Positions 1 through 6,944 of a stretch of DNA of 62,117 bases are shown here, piece after piece. The DNA comes from an uncultured Lachnospiraceae bacterium (GTDB lineage: Bacteria > Bacillota > Clostridia > Lachnospirales > Lachnospiraceae): contig CABUAW010000007.1 of NCBI GenBank assembly GCA_902489645.1, positions 1 to 62,117 on the forward strand, given 5' to 3'. Both the position numbers and the translations under genes were made by a program. The notes beneath the pieces are model-generated. The model worked only from the letters and a program-made list of their open reading frames with translations, did no database searches and was not told the DNA's origin. Positions within the stretch are counted from its first letter, which is position 1. Every line of letters begins with the position of its first letter.

Positions 1-116
1 CCAATATGCAACCCGTAAAAGTTCCATATTTTTTAATATATTCCGGTTAATCTTTAATTATCTCTTTTTTTCTCTTGAAATCTCCTTTTTTTAATTTGTT
101 TAAAATAAAGCATTAC
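1..116. other. AT-rich end of window, no gene seen
   Basis: This short AT-rich stretch lies downstream of the glnS terminator. No ORF with a ribosome binding site and no structured RNA is visible. It may be the intergenic space before the next gene outside the window. Confidence 0.5.
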
Positions 117-148
117 AAAAGGATGCAAGGCTTCCGCTTCGCATCCTT
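117..148 (-). terminator. Intrinsic terminator of glnS
   Basis: The arms AAGGATGC and GCATCCTT enclose a 14-nt loop and are followed, on the minus strand, by a short U-rich run. The hairpin starts 18 nt after the glnS stop codon. Confidence 0.75.
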
Positions 149-165
149 CGTATCTTTTGCACATT

Positions 166-1833
166 TTATTTTCCGGGCTTGTAAGAACTCTTTAATGAAA
201 CAATCCGGTTAAATACCAGCTTCTCCGGAGTACTGTCTTTTTCGTCCACACAGAAATAACCGTTACGGACAAACTGAAAGCTCTCTCCGGCCTCTGCTTT
301 GGCCAGAGATGGTTCCAGATAACATTCTTCCAAAACTTTTAATGAATTCGGATTCAGATTCAAAGAGCCGTCTTCATTGTAAACGCCTTTTTCTTCATCG
401 ACCAGATTTTCATAAAGACGTACCGTTGCTTTGACCGCCGTCGGTGCCGCCACCCAATGGATGGTTCCCTTGACTTTACGTCCGGTAAAGCCGCTGCCGC
501 TTCGTGTCTCAGGGTCATAGGTGCAATGAATTTCCGTGACATTGCCGTTTTCATCCTTTTTATAATCCACACATTTGACAAAATATGCGTTCATCAGGCG
601 CACTTCGTTTCCAGGATAAAGACGGAAATATTTTTTCGGCGGTTCCTCCATGAAATCTTCCCTTTCAATATAGAGTTCGCGGCCAAACGGTACCTGACGC
701 ATACCCATTGCCTCATTTTCCTGATTATTCATCACATCCATGTACTCAATCTGGCCTTCCGGGTAATTATCAATAATTAATTTTACAGGGTCCAGCACAG
801 CCATCACACGCGGACGTTTCAATTTCAAATCCTCGCGGATACAGTATTCAAGCATTGCATAATCTACGGAGCTATTGCCCTTGGATACGCCGACCAGCTC
901 CATAAAGTTACGGATAGATTCCGGCGTAAAGCCGCGGCGGCGCAGCGCAGCGATAGTCACAAGACGCGGGTCATCCCATCCATCCACGATACCTTCATCG
1001 ACCAGACGCTTAATATAACGCTTTCCGGTAACCACATTCGTCAAATACATCTTGGCAAACTCAATCTGCTTCGGCGGTTCCGGATACTCCAATTCCCGGA
1101 CAACCCAGTCATAGAGCGGCCGGTGGTCTTCAAATTCCAGCGTACAGATAGAATGGCTGATTCCCTCAATCGCATCCTCAATCGGATGGGCAAAATCATA
1201 CATCGGATAAATGCACCATGCATCACCGGTATTATGATGGCTCATCCGGGCCACACGATAAAGCACCGGGTCCCGCATGTTCATATTCGGCGAGGCCATA
1301 TCAATTTTTGCCCGGAGAACCTTGGAGCCATCCGGGAATTCTCCGTTTTTCATACCTTCAAAAAGCGTGAGATTCTCTTCAATCGAGCGGTTTCTGTACG
1401 GACTTTCCTTTCCAGGCTCTTTCAATGTCCCCCGGTATTCCCGAATCTGTTCCGCACTCAAATCACATACATAAGCTTTGCCTTTTTTAATCAATTTAAT
1501 CGCAGCTTCATACATTTCCTGAAAATAATTGGATGCGAAACGCACTTCACCATCATATTTTGCGCCCAGCCACTCAACATCTTTGATAATGGATTCGACA
1601 AATTCTGTCTTTTCCTTCGTTGGGTTTGTATCATCAAAACGAAGATTGAAATGTCCATGGTATTTCTGAGCTAATCCATAATTTAATAAGATAGATTTCG
1701 CATGTCCAATATGCAGATAACCGTTTGGTTCCGGAGGAAACCGCGTGGTCACCGCATGCGTATGACCTTCTTCCAAATCCTTATCAATCATCTGCTCTAT
1801 AAAATTTTTAGATACCACTTCTTTTTCTTCCAT
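166..1833 (-). CDS. glnS: Glutamine--tRNA ligase
   Basis: Charges tRNA-Gln with glutamine in the cytoplasm. The 555-residue product has the usual length for bacterial GlnRS. The N-terminal Rossmann domain carries PPEPNGYLHIGHAKS, with the HIGH motif at residues 41-44. The second class I signature is relaxed: TGKRYIKRLV stands where many GlnRS have a VMSKRKL-like sequence, keeping the key lysine. The C-terminal part (about residue 340 on) looks like the two anticodon-binding beta-barrels. The start is preceded by a good AGGAGG. It has no partner on this strand and ends in its own terminator, so it is probably monocistronic. Its presence suggests direct Gln-tRNA charging, possibly beside a GatCAB route elsewhere. 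Confidence 0.95.
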   Translation of the reverse strand: MEEKEVVSKNFIEQMIDKDLEEGHTHAVTTRFPPEPNGYLHIGHAKSILLNYGLAQKYHGHFNLRFDDTNPTKEKTEFVESIIKDVEWLGAKYDGEVRFASNYFQEMYEAAIKLIKKGKAYVCDLSAEQIREYRGTLKEPGKESPYRNRSIEENLTLFEGMKNGEFPDGSKVLRAKIDMASPNMNMRDPVLYRVARMSHHNTGDAWCIYPMYDFAHPIEDAIEGISHSICTLEFEDHRPLYDWVVRELEYPEPPKQIEFAKMYLTNVVTGKRYIKRLVDEGIVDGWDDPRLVTIAALRRRGFTPESIRNFMELVGVSKGNSSVDYAMLEYCIREDLKLKRPRVMAVLDPVKLIIDNYPEGQIEYMDVMNNQENEAMGMRQVPFGRELYIEREDFMEEPPKKYFRLYPGNEVRLMNAYFVKCVDYKKDENGNVTEIHCTYDPETRSGSGFTGRKVKGTIHWVAAPTAVKATVRLYENLVDEEKGVYNEDGSLNLNPNSLKVLEECYLEPSLAKAEAGESFQFVRNGYFCVDEKDSTPEKLVFNRIVSLKSSYKPGK

Positions 1834-1947
1834 AACATCTGCCTCCTGTTAATTCCTAAATATTGATTTTATCATATTCTATTAAATTTGTCTGCCATTT
1901 CTTTCCATATTCTGCACGCTTCTCAACGCCGTAACCGCACCCGTCCT

Positions 1948-2340
1948 TCAGGCCCGGCCTCCGGTCATCGTCTCATGCTCTTCCCGGATTTCTTTGTAAA
2001 GCTGCCAGGAGTTCCAGCGGCAATTTGTTGGTGTCAAAATTGCTTTCAAATCCACACGTTCAATGCCATCGCTGCGCATCCCCTTTAAAAAGGCATCCAA
2101 CCGCCTGTCCGTAAATCCACGCAAAATCATCATTTCATCCGGAAAATCTTCCACCGGCGCATTTTCATCCTCCAGCGTCACATCCTTCATTCCGGCCAGT
2201 ACACCGAGAGGTTTACCATAGTCTTCTTTTTCAACAACACGGATGCGTATTCCCATACGCACCAGAAGAAAGCGAATCTTTCTTCCCTTTTCATTATTCA
2301 AATTATATAAAAGTACGGTCTCTCCGCCTGTTTTAATCAT
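1948..2340 (-). CDS. DUF3783 domain protein
   Basis: Small cytoplasmic protein of about 130 residues. It resembles the DUF3783 family of Clostridia, with an N-terminal strand pattern (LLYNLNNEKGRKIRFLLVRM) and a C-terminal segment including KAILTPTNCRWNSWQLYKEI. The function of the family is unknown. I place the start at the ATG at 2340 (MIKTGGE), because it overlaps the stop of the upstream EF-Tu-domain gene in an ATGATTAA arrangement, which suggests translational coupling. A longer reading from 2367 would run further into the upstream gene and has no ribosome binding site. The coupling hints that the two products are needed together. Confidence 0.7.
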   Translation of the reverse strand: MIKTGGETVLLYNLNNEKGRKIRFLLVRMGIRIRVVEKEDYGKPLGVLAGMKDVTLEDENAPVEDFPDEMMILRGFTDRRLDAFLKGMRSDGIERVDLKAILTPTNCRWNSWQLYKEIREEHETMTGGRA

Positions 2341-2707
2341 AAAGAACGTCTCCCTTACCAATATCATTTTTTGTCAGTCCGCGAAGAAGTATTCCCACTT
2401 TGTCGCCAGCCGAAGCTTTCTGAGTCATCTTCCGGAACTGTTCAATGCCAACGACAGCAACCTTCCGGCTGCTCCCGTCAATCCGTTTGAGCATCACCTC
2501 ATCACCAACCGAAACCGTTCCGGATTCCACCTCACCCACGATTACCGTACCGCGTCCAGTGATTGAAAATGTATCCTCCACCACGAGCCGGAAGCCGGAC
2601 ACCGGACCCGCTGCCGAATTTTCCTCGAAAGCTGCTCTTTTTTCTCTGTCTTCATAATATTGTTCCAAATCCGTTTTCTCTTTCTTAAAAAAATTAAAGA
2701 TACCCAT
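2333..2707 (-). CDS. Stand-alone EF-Tu domain II-like protein
   Basis: Encodes about 124 residues. After a short charged N-terminus (MGIFNFFKKEK) it matches beta-barrel domain II of EF-Tu/translational GTPases: FRLVVEDTFSITGRGTVIVG, then VESGTVSVGDEVML, FRKMTQKASAGDKVGILLRG and a C-terminal GDVL. There is no GTPase domain (no P-loop, no NKxD) and no domain III, so it cannot act as an elongation factor. In EF-Tu this domain contacts the aminoacyl end of tRNA; what it binds here is unknown. The start at 2707 is chosen because GGGGAG lies 7 nt upstream; the 10-codon longer reading has none. Its stop overlaps the start of the DUF3783 gene by 8 nt. Confidence 0.75.
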   Translation of the reverse strand: MGIFNFFKKEKTDLEQYYEDREKRAAFEENSAAGPVSGFRLVVEDTFSITGRGTVIVGEVESGTVSVGDEVMLKRIDGSSRKVAVVGIEQFRKMTQKASAGDKVGILLRGLTKNDIGKGDVLYD

Positions 2708-2806
2708 ACACAACTCCCCTTTTTTATAGGAATCCATAAAACGAAACTAAAACAAAGTCATATATTTATCACAATAGCATTGACTTTTCATTGAACCAGT
2801 ATAACA

Positions 2807-2855
2807 AAAAACAGTTCCCATGACAATCAAAATCTGATTCATATAGGAACTGTTT
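2807..2855 (-). terminator. Terminator of the small gene at 2894-3115
   Basis: The arms AAAACAGTTCC and GGAACTGTTTT are separated by an AT-rich loop. On the minus strand the hairpin is followed by a run of Ts. It separates the 73-residue gene from the EF-Tu-domain gene. Confidence 0.7.
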
Positions 2856-2893
2856 TATATATTCATTTTTCCATTTGCTTCGTCTAAGATGAA

Positions 2894-3115
2894 TTACCAG
2901 CGCATAATAATATTTTTATAATCAAATGCAGCAAGACCACATTCTATGCCAATCCATCCGTTAAAATCAGCACTTATAAGCTTTTGTGCAATCATCATAC
3001 CTTCATCGTCTCTCGGACTTATGGATATTTTATGTCCTTTCTTGTTAAATGCCATCAGATTTCCTGTCTGTAAAAAACCTTTATCCATTTCACAACTGCA
3101 TTTCGTATTATCCAT
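2894..3115 (-). CDS. Small protein, degenerate zinc-ribbon-like (DUF6487-like)
   Basis: A 73-residue product with a GGAGAAG ribosome binding site just before ATG. The pattern CSCEMDKGFLQ, then a hydrophobic strand region and the ending DYKNIIMRW, resembles small zinc-ribbon proteins of Firmicutes (DUF6487 type), which normally carry CxxC near each end. Here the N-terminal pair is CxC and only one cysteine remains near the C-terminus (GIECGL), so metal binding may be lost. No membrane segment or signal peptide. The gene lies just outside the decayed tRNA-Thr copy. Function unknown; the family assignment is tentative. Confidence 0.5.
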   Translation of the reverse strand: MDNTKCSCEMDKGFLQTGNLMAFNKKGHKISISPRDDEGMMIAQKLISADFNGWIGIECGLAAFDYKNIIMRW

Positions 3116-3200
3116 CGCTCTTCTCCACCAAACAAAAACAATAATATAAAAGACTTTTTCAGGAACAAATCCAGAAAAGACTTTTATTAAATACTTACAA

Positions 3201-3239
3201 AGCTGATGACAAAAATTGAACCTATAACTTCCTTACCAA
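3201..3239 (-). pseudogene. Decayed 3' half of tRNA-Thr (probable att remnant)
   Basis: Read on the minus strand, this copy keeps TTGGTAAGGAAG (anticodon loop and stem), GGTTCAATT (T arm) and GTCATCAGCT (acceptor end) of the intact tRNA-Thr at 4989-5060, with substitutions between them. Similarity stops at the anticodon loop: the 5' half is absent. Downstream (about 3150-3190) the tail AAGTATTTAA and a degraded copy of the tRNA terminator are also recognisable. This is what integration by a tyrosine recombinase at the anticodon loop leaves behind, although a decayed tandem tRNA duplication is possible. Confidence 0.65.
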
Positions 3240-3678
3240 TAATATTTAGCATCTGGCATATCTCTACGTTGTATTGCATTATAAACCATCTCTTGTGTTT
3301 TTGCGACAAGCTATTTTGCATAATTTATCTTGTCTCATATTCGTTCTTTATGATTTTGGTATCACAATAATATATATAATGATTTGTATTTTACAAGCCC
3401 TCACATTTTTAATAAAACAAGTCCAAATCTTTTCAATGTGGGCAATACCTATCACTCTGCCAATTAAGCAAATAATTATTAATATAGCCAAAACATCATA
3501 TCTCTTTTTATAAAATGTATATCTCGTGCTATATCTCTATATTGCTCACCTGAATTAATTATTTTTTGTCATTGATTTGCGCTTCTCATATAAACTATTA
3601 TATTCTTAATTATTTCTCATTATAATTTTCTTCATTGTTGTTATAGTTCAATATCGTATAATAGATATACCAGCTAAT
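3240..3678. other. AT-rich stretch without a convincing gene
   Basis: No ORF here has both a ribosome binding site and protein-like composition. On the minus strand there are short coding-like fragments interrupted by many stops (for example one ending ...QRRDMPDAKYYW at the tRNA remnant), which could be decayed coding sequence of the lost part of the element. No RNA gene is recognised. Confidence 0.4.
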
Positions 3679-4329
3679 TTAATTAACATTTAAAGCATTA
3701 TGGTTCCACCATTCATCAGCTATGCTTGGAGTGTTTTCAGATAAGGCATTCTCAAAGTTTATCTTTTTAATGGTATCATTTTTAAATGTTGCTTTAATTA
3801 CAATAATATCACTTATATTACCGTACTTATCTTGTATAGGATATGTCACATTAAAATCTACATCTGTATCAATAATAGACTGTATCTCTTTTAATATATT
3901 AAAAATGTCAAGATACATACCCCTTACGGTCATTTTATTAGAAAGATTTTCAGAACCTTCAAATTTTATTAAAGAAAAATTATTATCTGGTATATAATTA
4001 AATGTTTCTAGTCTATCAGAGCCTACTACCTTTTCTATTTTTTCTTTCAATTCCATTTCTTTATTCTTTTCAGTTTCATTTGCGACAGATGAAGATGTTT
4101 TTTCAACTCTTGTTGTTTCTCGTTGATTATTAGTTGACACGTCATCTCCACTTGGAGTAACCATAAGAATAATAAACCATATAGCAAATATAACCGATAA
4201 AATTATTTTCTTATTCTTTTTCATATCTTTATGTACTACCCATAGAAGAATAATACCGATAAGAGGAAAGAGTATTAGGAATAACCATAAAAACCATTTT
4301 GTTTCATAAAACTTCTTTTTGTCCTGCAT
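3679..4329 (-). CDS. Membrane-anchored protein of unknown function
   Basis: About 216 residues from the ATG at 4329 (MQDKKKF), preceded by GGGAG at a workable distance; the upstream ATG at 4338 touches that ribosome binding site directly and is unlikely. Two N-terminal membrane segments (about residues 12-31 and 41-58) are joined by a lysine-rich turn. A Ser/Thr/Glu-rich linker and an external-looking soluble domain with alternating strands follow (about 90-216, including VTYPIQDKYGNISDIIVIKATF). I do not recognise the family. It sits inside the AT-rich tRNA-Thr island and shares that base composition, so it was probably acquired. Confidence 0.55.
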   Translation of the reverse strand: MQDKKKFYETKWFLWLFLILFPLIGIILLWVVHKDMKKNKKIILSVIFAIWFIILMVTPSGDDVSTNNQRETTRVEKTSSSVANETEKNKEMELKEKIEKVVGSDRLETFNYIPDNNFSLIKFEGSENLSNKMTVRGMYLDIFNILKEIQSIIDTDVDFNVTYPIQDKYGNISDIIVIKATFKNDTIKKINFENALSENTPSIADEWWNHNALNVN

Positions 4330-4489
4330 TACGCACATCTCCCTTTATTGTTTTATTTTTTATAATAATATAGTAATTATATCTTATTCCAATCCAAAAG
4401 TAAATTGATTTTTCACATCACTTTGTGTCATAGATTATTAATCATAACTAAAACTATAATGTAATCAAAAGATATGGAGGAATTACATT

Positions 4490-4669
4490 ATGGAAAAGTT
4501 TGTTGTCACCCCCAAGGAAGATAAAGCAGTCACTATGACAATTCGTATTGATAGAACATTACAAGAAAAATATAACGAGTTATCTGTTAAAACCAACCGT
4601 TCTCGTAACGAATTGATTGGAATGGCTTTGCAATATGCACTGGATAATATGGAGATTAAAAAAAAATAA
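4490..4669 (+). CDS. Ribbon-helix-helix (CopG/Arc-like) protein
   Basis: A 59-residue ORF, MEKFVVTPKEDKAVTMTIRI onward, followed by DRTLQEKYNELSVKTNRSRNELIGMALQYALDNM in outline. GGAGG stands 9 nt before the ATG. The beta strand TMTIRI, a first helix, the turn TNRSRNE and a second helix give the classic RHH DNA-binding fold, which works as a dimer. Such proteins are often autoregulators or accessory factors of mobile elements or antitoxins. No toxin-like ORF follows. A short dyad GATTA-T-TAATC at 4433-4443 in the upstream region could be an operator. It lies within the tRNA-Thr island. Confidence 0.7.
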   Translation: MEKFVVTPKEDKAVTMTIRIDRTLQEKYNELSVKTNRSRNELIGMALQYALDNMEIKKK

Positions 4670-4687
4670 CTGCAAAAAAAAGCAAAA

Positions 4688-4739
4688 AAACCGGCCTCGC
4701 AATCGTTAGTTTTTTGTTCTAACTTTTTAAGGTCGGTTT
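4688..4739 (+). terminator. Hairpin after the RHH gene
   Basis: The arms AAACCGGCCT and AGGTCGGTTT pair with one G-U, and an inner GTTAG/CTAAC adds five pairs. There is no clear U tract on the plus strand, so termination is plausible but not certain. Confidence 0.4.
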
Positions 4740-4936
4740 AAACCAATAAATATTATTATTTTATAATAAAATGGATTCCAGAGACATTCGAGACAATATA
4801 TTGATATAAATAATAATCTATAAAATATTTTCAGTATTACAATAAAATTCTTTTTTCTTTAAACACAAGATTTTTGTTGGTGGAAAATACTTGAAAGATA
4901 AGTGATATATTGGTTTGTTTTTTCTTAGATAGTATT
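4740..4936. other. AT-rich stretch, nothing recognised
   Basis: Between the RHH hairpin and the tRNA-Thr terminator I see no ORF with a ribosome binding site, no repeats and no RNA structure. It has the low GC look of the island. Confidence 0.4.
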
Positions 4937-4972
4937 AAAGACTTTTCAAGAAACATATCTTGAAAAGTCTTT
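4937..4972 (-). terminator. Terminator of tRNA-Thr
   Basis: A perfect 15-bp stem, AAAGACTTTTCAAGA pairing with TCTTGAAAAGTCTTT around a 6-nt loop, lies 17 nt beyond the tRNA 3' end. A degraded version of the same hairpin is found at about 3150-3185 beside the tRNA remnant. Confidence 0.8.
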
Positions 4973-4988
4973 CCTTAAATACTTGAAA

Positions 4989-5060
4989 AGCTGATGACGG
5001 GAATTGAACCCGTGACCCCTTCCTTACCAAGGAAGTGCTCTACCTCTGAGCCACATCAGC
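4989..5060 (-). tRNA. tRNA-Thr (GGT)
   Basis: A 72-nt cloverleaf: acceptor stem GCTGATG/CATCAGC, anticodon stem CTTCC/GGAAG, loop with anticodon GGT, and T arm ACGGG-TTCAATT-CCCGT. CCA is not encoded. A strong promoter lies just upstream. It serves as the right boundary of a presumed integrated element. Confidence 0.95.
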
Positions 5061-5089
5061 AGGGTATCAAATCTTTGAACCGCTTAATT

Positions 5090-5118
5090 AATATAATATA
5101 TAAACGCTCTCTTGTCAA
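5090..5118 (-). promoter_or_regulatory. Promoter of tRNA-Thr
   Basis: On the minus strand, TTGACA, 17 nt and TATATT form a near-consensus sigma-A promoter about 30 nt upstream of the tRNA. Confidence 0.75.
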
Positions 5119-5151
5119 CTGTTTTTTCAATTTTCCCTGCGCAGGAAAAGA

Positions 5152-5760
5152 CTAAGTTTGATTCATGCCTTCCAGAATGTCGTGAAGTTTTCCTTTAATC
5201 CGGCGCAGCGCATTGTCTATGGATTTTTCCTTCTTTCCAAGCTTTGCCGCCATTTGGGCATAGCTGTAACCTTCCAGGAATAATTTTAAAACGGACAATT
5301 CAAAAGGGCTGAGACGTTCTCCCAGCTTTTCGCGAATCATCTCCATCCGCTCCCTGTCAATGAGGGTTTCCTCCGGACTGACCAAAGCGGGCGAGGACTG
5401 ACGCCATCGTTCCTCCCATTCCAGCTCCTCCGAATCGCTCAGGGAAACATAACCGTTTAACGGACTGTGTTTCTTCCGTCCTGCGCTGGCCACCGCCGAA
5501 TATATCTGACGGTCAATACATAATTTGGAAAACCGGTAAAACGAAGTCTCCCGGTCCGGGTTAAAATCCTGCACCGCTTTAAAAAGGCCAATCATGCCCT
5601 CCTGAATCAAATCCTCCGTCTCTCCGCCGATAAGAAACATAGAACGGGCTTTCTTTATGACCAGCGGTTTATATTTTTCCATGATACAATCCAGCGCCGC
5701 CTTATCTCCCCGGCGGCACTTTAAGATTAGTACCTCGTCCTTCTCACGGTCATCTGTCAT
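5152..5760 (-). CDS. sigH: RNA polymerase sigma factor SigH (Spo0H family)
   Basis: A 202-residue sigma-70 family factor without region 1. Region 2 (about residues 29-95) contains YKPLVIKKARSMF, the core-binding segment EDLIQEGMIGLFKAV and the -10 recognition part FYRFSKLCIDRQIYSAV. Region 4 (about 150-197) has the helix-turn-helix GYSYAQMAAKLGKKEKSIDNALRRIK. In Bacillus and relatives SigH drives early stationary-phase and sporulation genes, and it lies in the same neighbourhood after cysS, mrnC and rlmB. Here the start ATG directly follows the rlmB stop. The yacP gene usually found between them is absent. Regulon in this organism not visible from the window. Confidence 0.9.
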   Translation of the reverse strand: MTDDREKDEVLILKCRRGDKAALDCIMEKYKPLVIKKARSMFLIGGETEDLIQEGMIGLFKAVQDFNPDRETSFYRFSKLCIDRQIYSAVASAGRKKHSPLNGYVSLSDSEELEWEERWRQSSPALVSPEETLIDRERMEMIREKLGERLSPFELSVLKLFLEGYSYAQMAAKLGKKEKSIDNALRRIKGKLHDILEGMNQT

Positions 5761-6501
5761 TTAATTCATCCTCTGCCGAACAATTTCATAGGCCAGAATA
5801 CCTGCGGCTACCGACGCATTCAGAGAATCGATATCGCCCTTCATCGGTATGGAGGCGATATAGTCGCACTTTTCCCGTACAAGACGGCTGACGCCCTCGC
5901 CCTCATTTCCCACGACCAGGCCTATCGGCCCTTTCAGGTTCAGACGGTACATTACATCGCCGCCCATATGTCCGCAGACAAACCAAAGCCCTTCTTTTTT
6001 TAATTGTTCAATGGTCTGTCCAAGATTCGCCACCTTTGCCACCGGCGTATAATTTAATGCGCCGGCCGAAGTTTTGGCCACAACGCCGGTCAATCCCACG
6101 GCCCGGTGCTTCGGAATAATCACTCCATGGGCCCCGGCCAGATTGGCGGTACGAATAATCGCGCCCAGATTATGCGGGTCTTCAATGCCATCCAGAAGGA
6201 AAATAAAAGGCGCTTCATTTTTCTTTCGGGCGATGTCCAGAATGTCCTCCACCGTGCTGTAGCTGTAGGCCGCCGCCACAGCAATAACTCCCTGGTGCTG
6301 ATGTGTTTCAGACAATTGTTCCAAACGCTCTTTTTTCACAAACCGGATATAGGTGTCCTGTTTTTTTGCCGCACGGATGATGGATTTCACCGGCCCATCT
6401 TCGCATCCGTCCAGCACAAATAATTTATCAATGGTTCTTCCCGAGCGGAAAGCTTCCATCACCGGATGCCTTCCCTCGATTTTGAATTCTTCATATCCCA
6501 T
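5761..6501 (-). CDS. rlmB: 23S rRNA (guanosine-2'-O-)-methyltransferase RlmB
   Basis: SpoU/TrmH-type SPOUT methyltransferase expected to methylate the ribose of G2251 in the peptidyl-transferase P loop, using SAM. At 246 residues it has the normal size. An N-terminal substrate-binding domain (about 1-75) precedes the knotted catalytic domain. Motif 1 is DPHNLGAIIRTA (about 108-120, with the conserved Asn and Arg), motif 2 is VVGNEGEGVS and motif 3 is IPMKGDIDSLNASVAAGI near the C-terminus. It is flanked by mrnC (2-nt gap) and sigH (no gap). Confidence 0.93.
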   Translation of the reverse strand: MGYEEFKIEGRHPVMEAFRSGRTIDKLFVLDGCEDGPVKSIIRAAKKQDTYIRFVKKERLEQLSETHQHQGVIAVAAAYSYSTVEDILDIARKKNEAPFIFLLDGIEDPHNLGAIIRTANLAGAHGVIIPKHRAVGLTGVVAKTSAGALNYTPVAKVANLGQTIEQLKKEGLWFVCGHMGGDVMYRLNLKGPIGLVVGNEGEGVSRLVREKCDYIASIPMKGDIDSLNASVAAGILAYEIVRQRMN

Positions 6502-6503
6502 GA

Positions 6504-6944
6504 TTATTCTCCTAACTTATCACCGATTCCCAGGTGTACAAGCGTTATCATCCGCTCATAATCCTGTTTCAAATGCAGGTATCCCATGACTGCTTCAAAT
6601 CCGGTGGCCATCCGGTAGTCCGTCATCTCCGCATTTTTAGCCATTGTATGGGAATGAGCATTTCTCCCCCGCTTATAAACGGCCATCTCTTCTTCTGTAA
6701 AAACATCCATGAGCTTTACGGCGGCCTCGGCCTGCGCTTTTGCCTTTACAAGACGGCTGGAACGTTTATGAAGCCTGTTTACCGGGGCATTTCCCTGTTC
6801 CACAATGATGGAACGGATAACCAGTTCATAGGCCGCGTCTCCGATATAAGCCAGTGTCAACGGGGAATAGCTTCGCAAATCGATGGCTTCAAGTTCAAAG
6901 GTTTCCCGAAATCTCCGGCTAAGACGGCTTACGCTCTCTTCCAT
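6504..6944 (-). CDS. mrnC: Mini-ribonuclease III
   Basis: A 146-residue RNase III catalytic domain without a dsRNA-binding domain, which matures the ends of 23S rRNA in Firmicutes as a dimer. The signature LAYIGDAAYELVIR (about 31-44) gives the acidic catalytic residues D36 and E40. KAKAQAEAAVKLMD and the later GFEAVMGYLHL supply the rest of the active-site helices. It overlaps the end of cysS by 16 nt, so translation is probably coupled. Confidence 0.92.
   Translation of the reverse strand: MEESVSRLSRRFRETFELEAIDLRSYSPLTLAYIGDAAYELVIRSIIVEQGNAPVNRLHKRSSRLVKAKAQAEAAVKLMDVFTEEEMAVYKRGRNAHSHTMAKNAEMTDYRMATGFEAVMGYLHLKQDYERMITLVHLGIGDKLGE

Larger units (their letters stand above)
3201..5030. 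mobile_element. Probable remnant of an element integrated at tRNA-Thr
   Basis: The segment is bounded by the intact tRNA-Thr anticodon loop at the right and the decayed tRNA 3'-half copy at the left. It is visibly more AT-rich than its neighbours and carries only a membrane protein gene and an RHH regulator gene, both of the kind seen in accessory elements. No integrase, relaxase or replication gene remains, so it would be immobile on its own. The interpretation is an inference from the paired repeats and base composition. Confidence 0.5.

Noticed and set aside
3274..3513. 79-codon plus-strand ORF in the AT-rich island
   Set aside because: No ribosome binding site, composition follows the AT-rich background, and it is close to the tRNA remnant and other interrupted frames.
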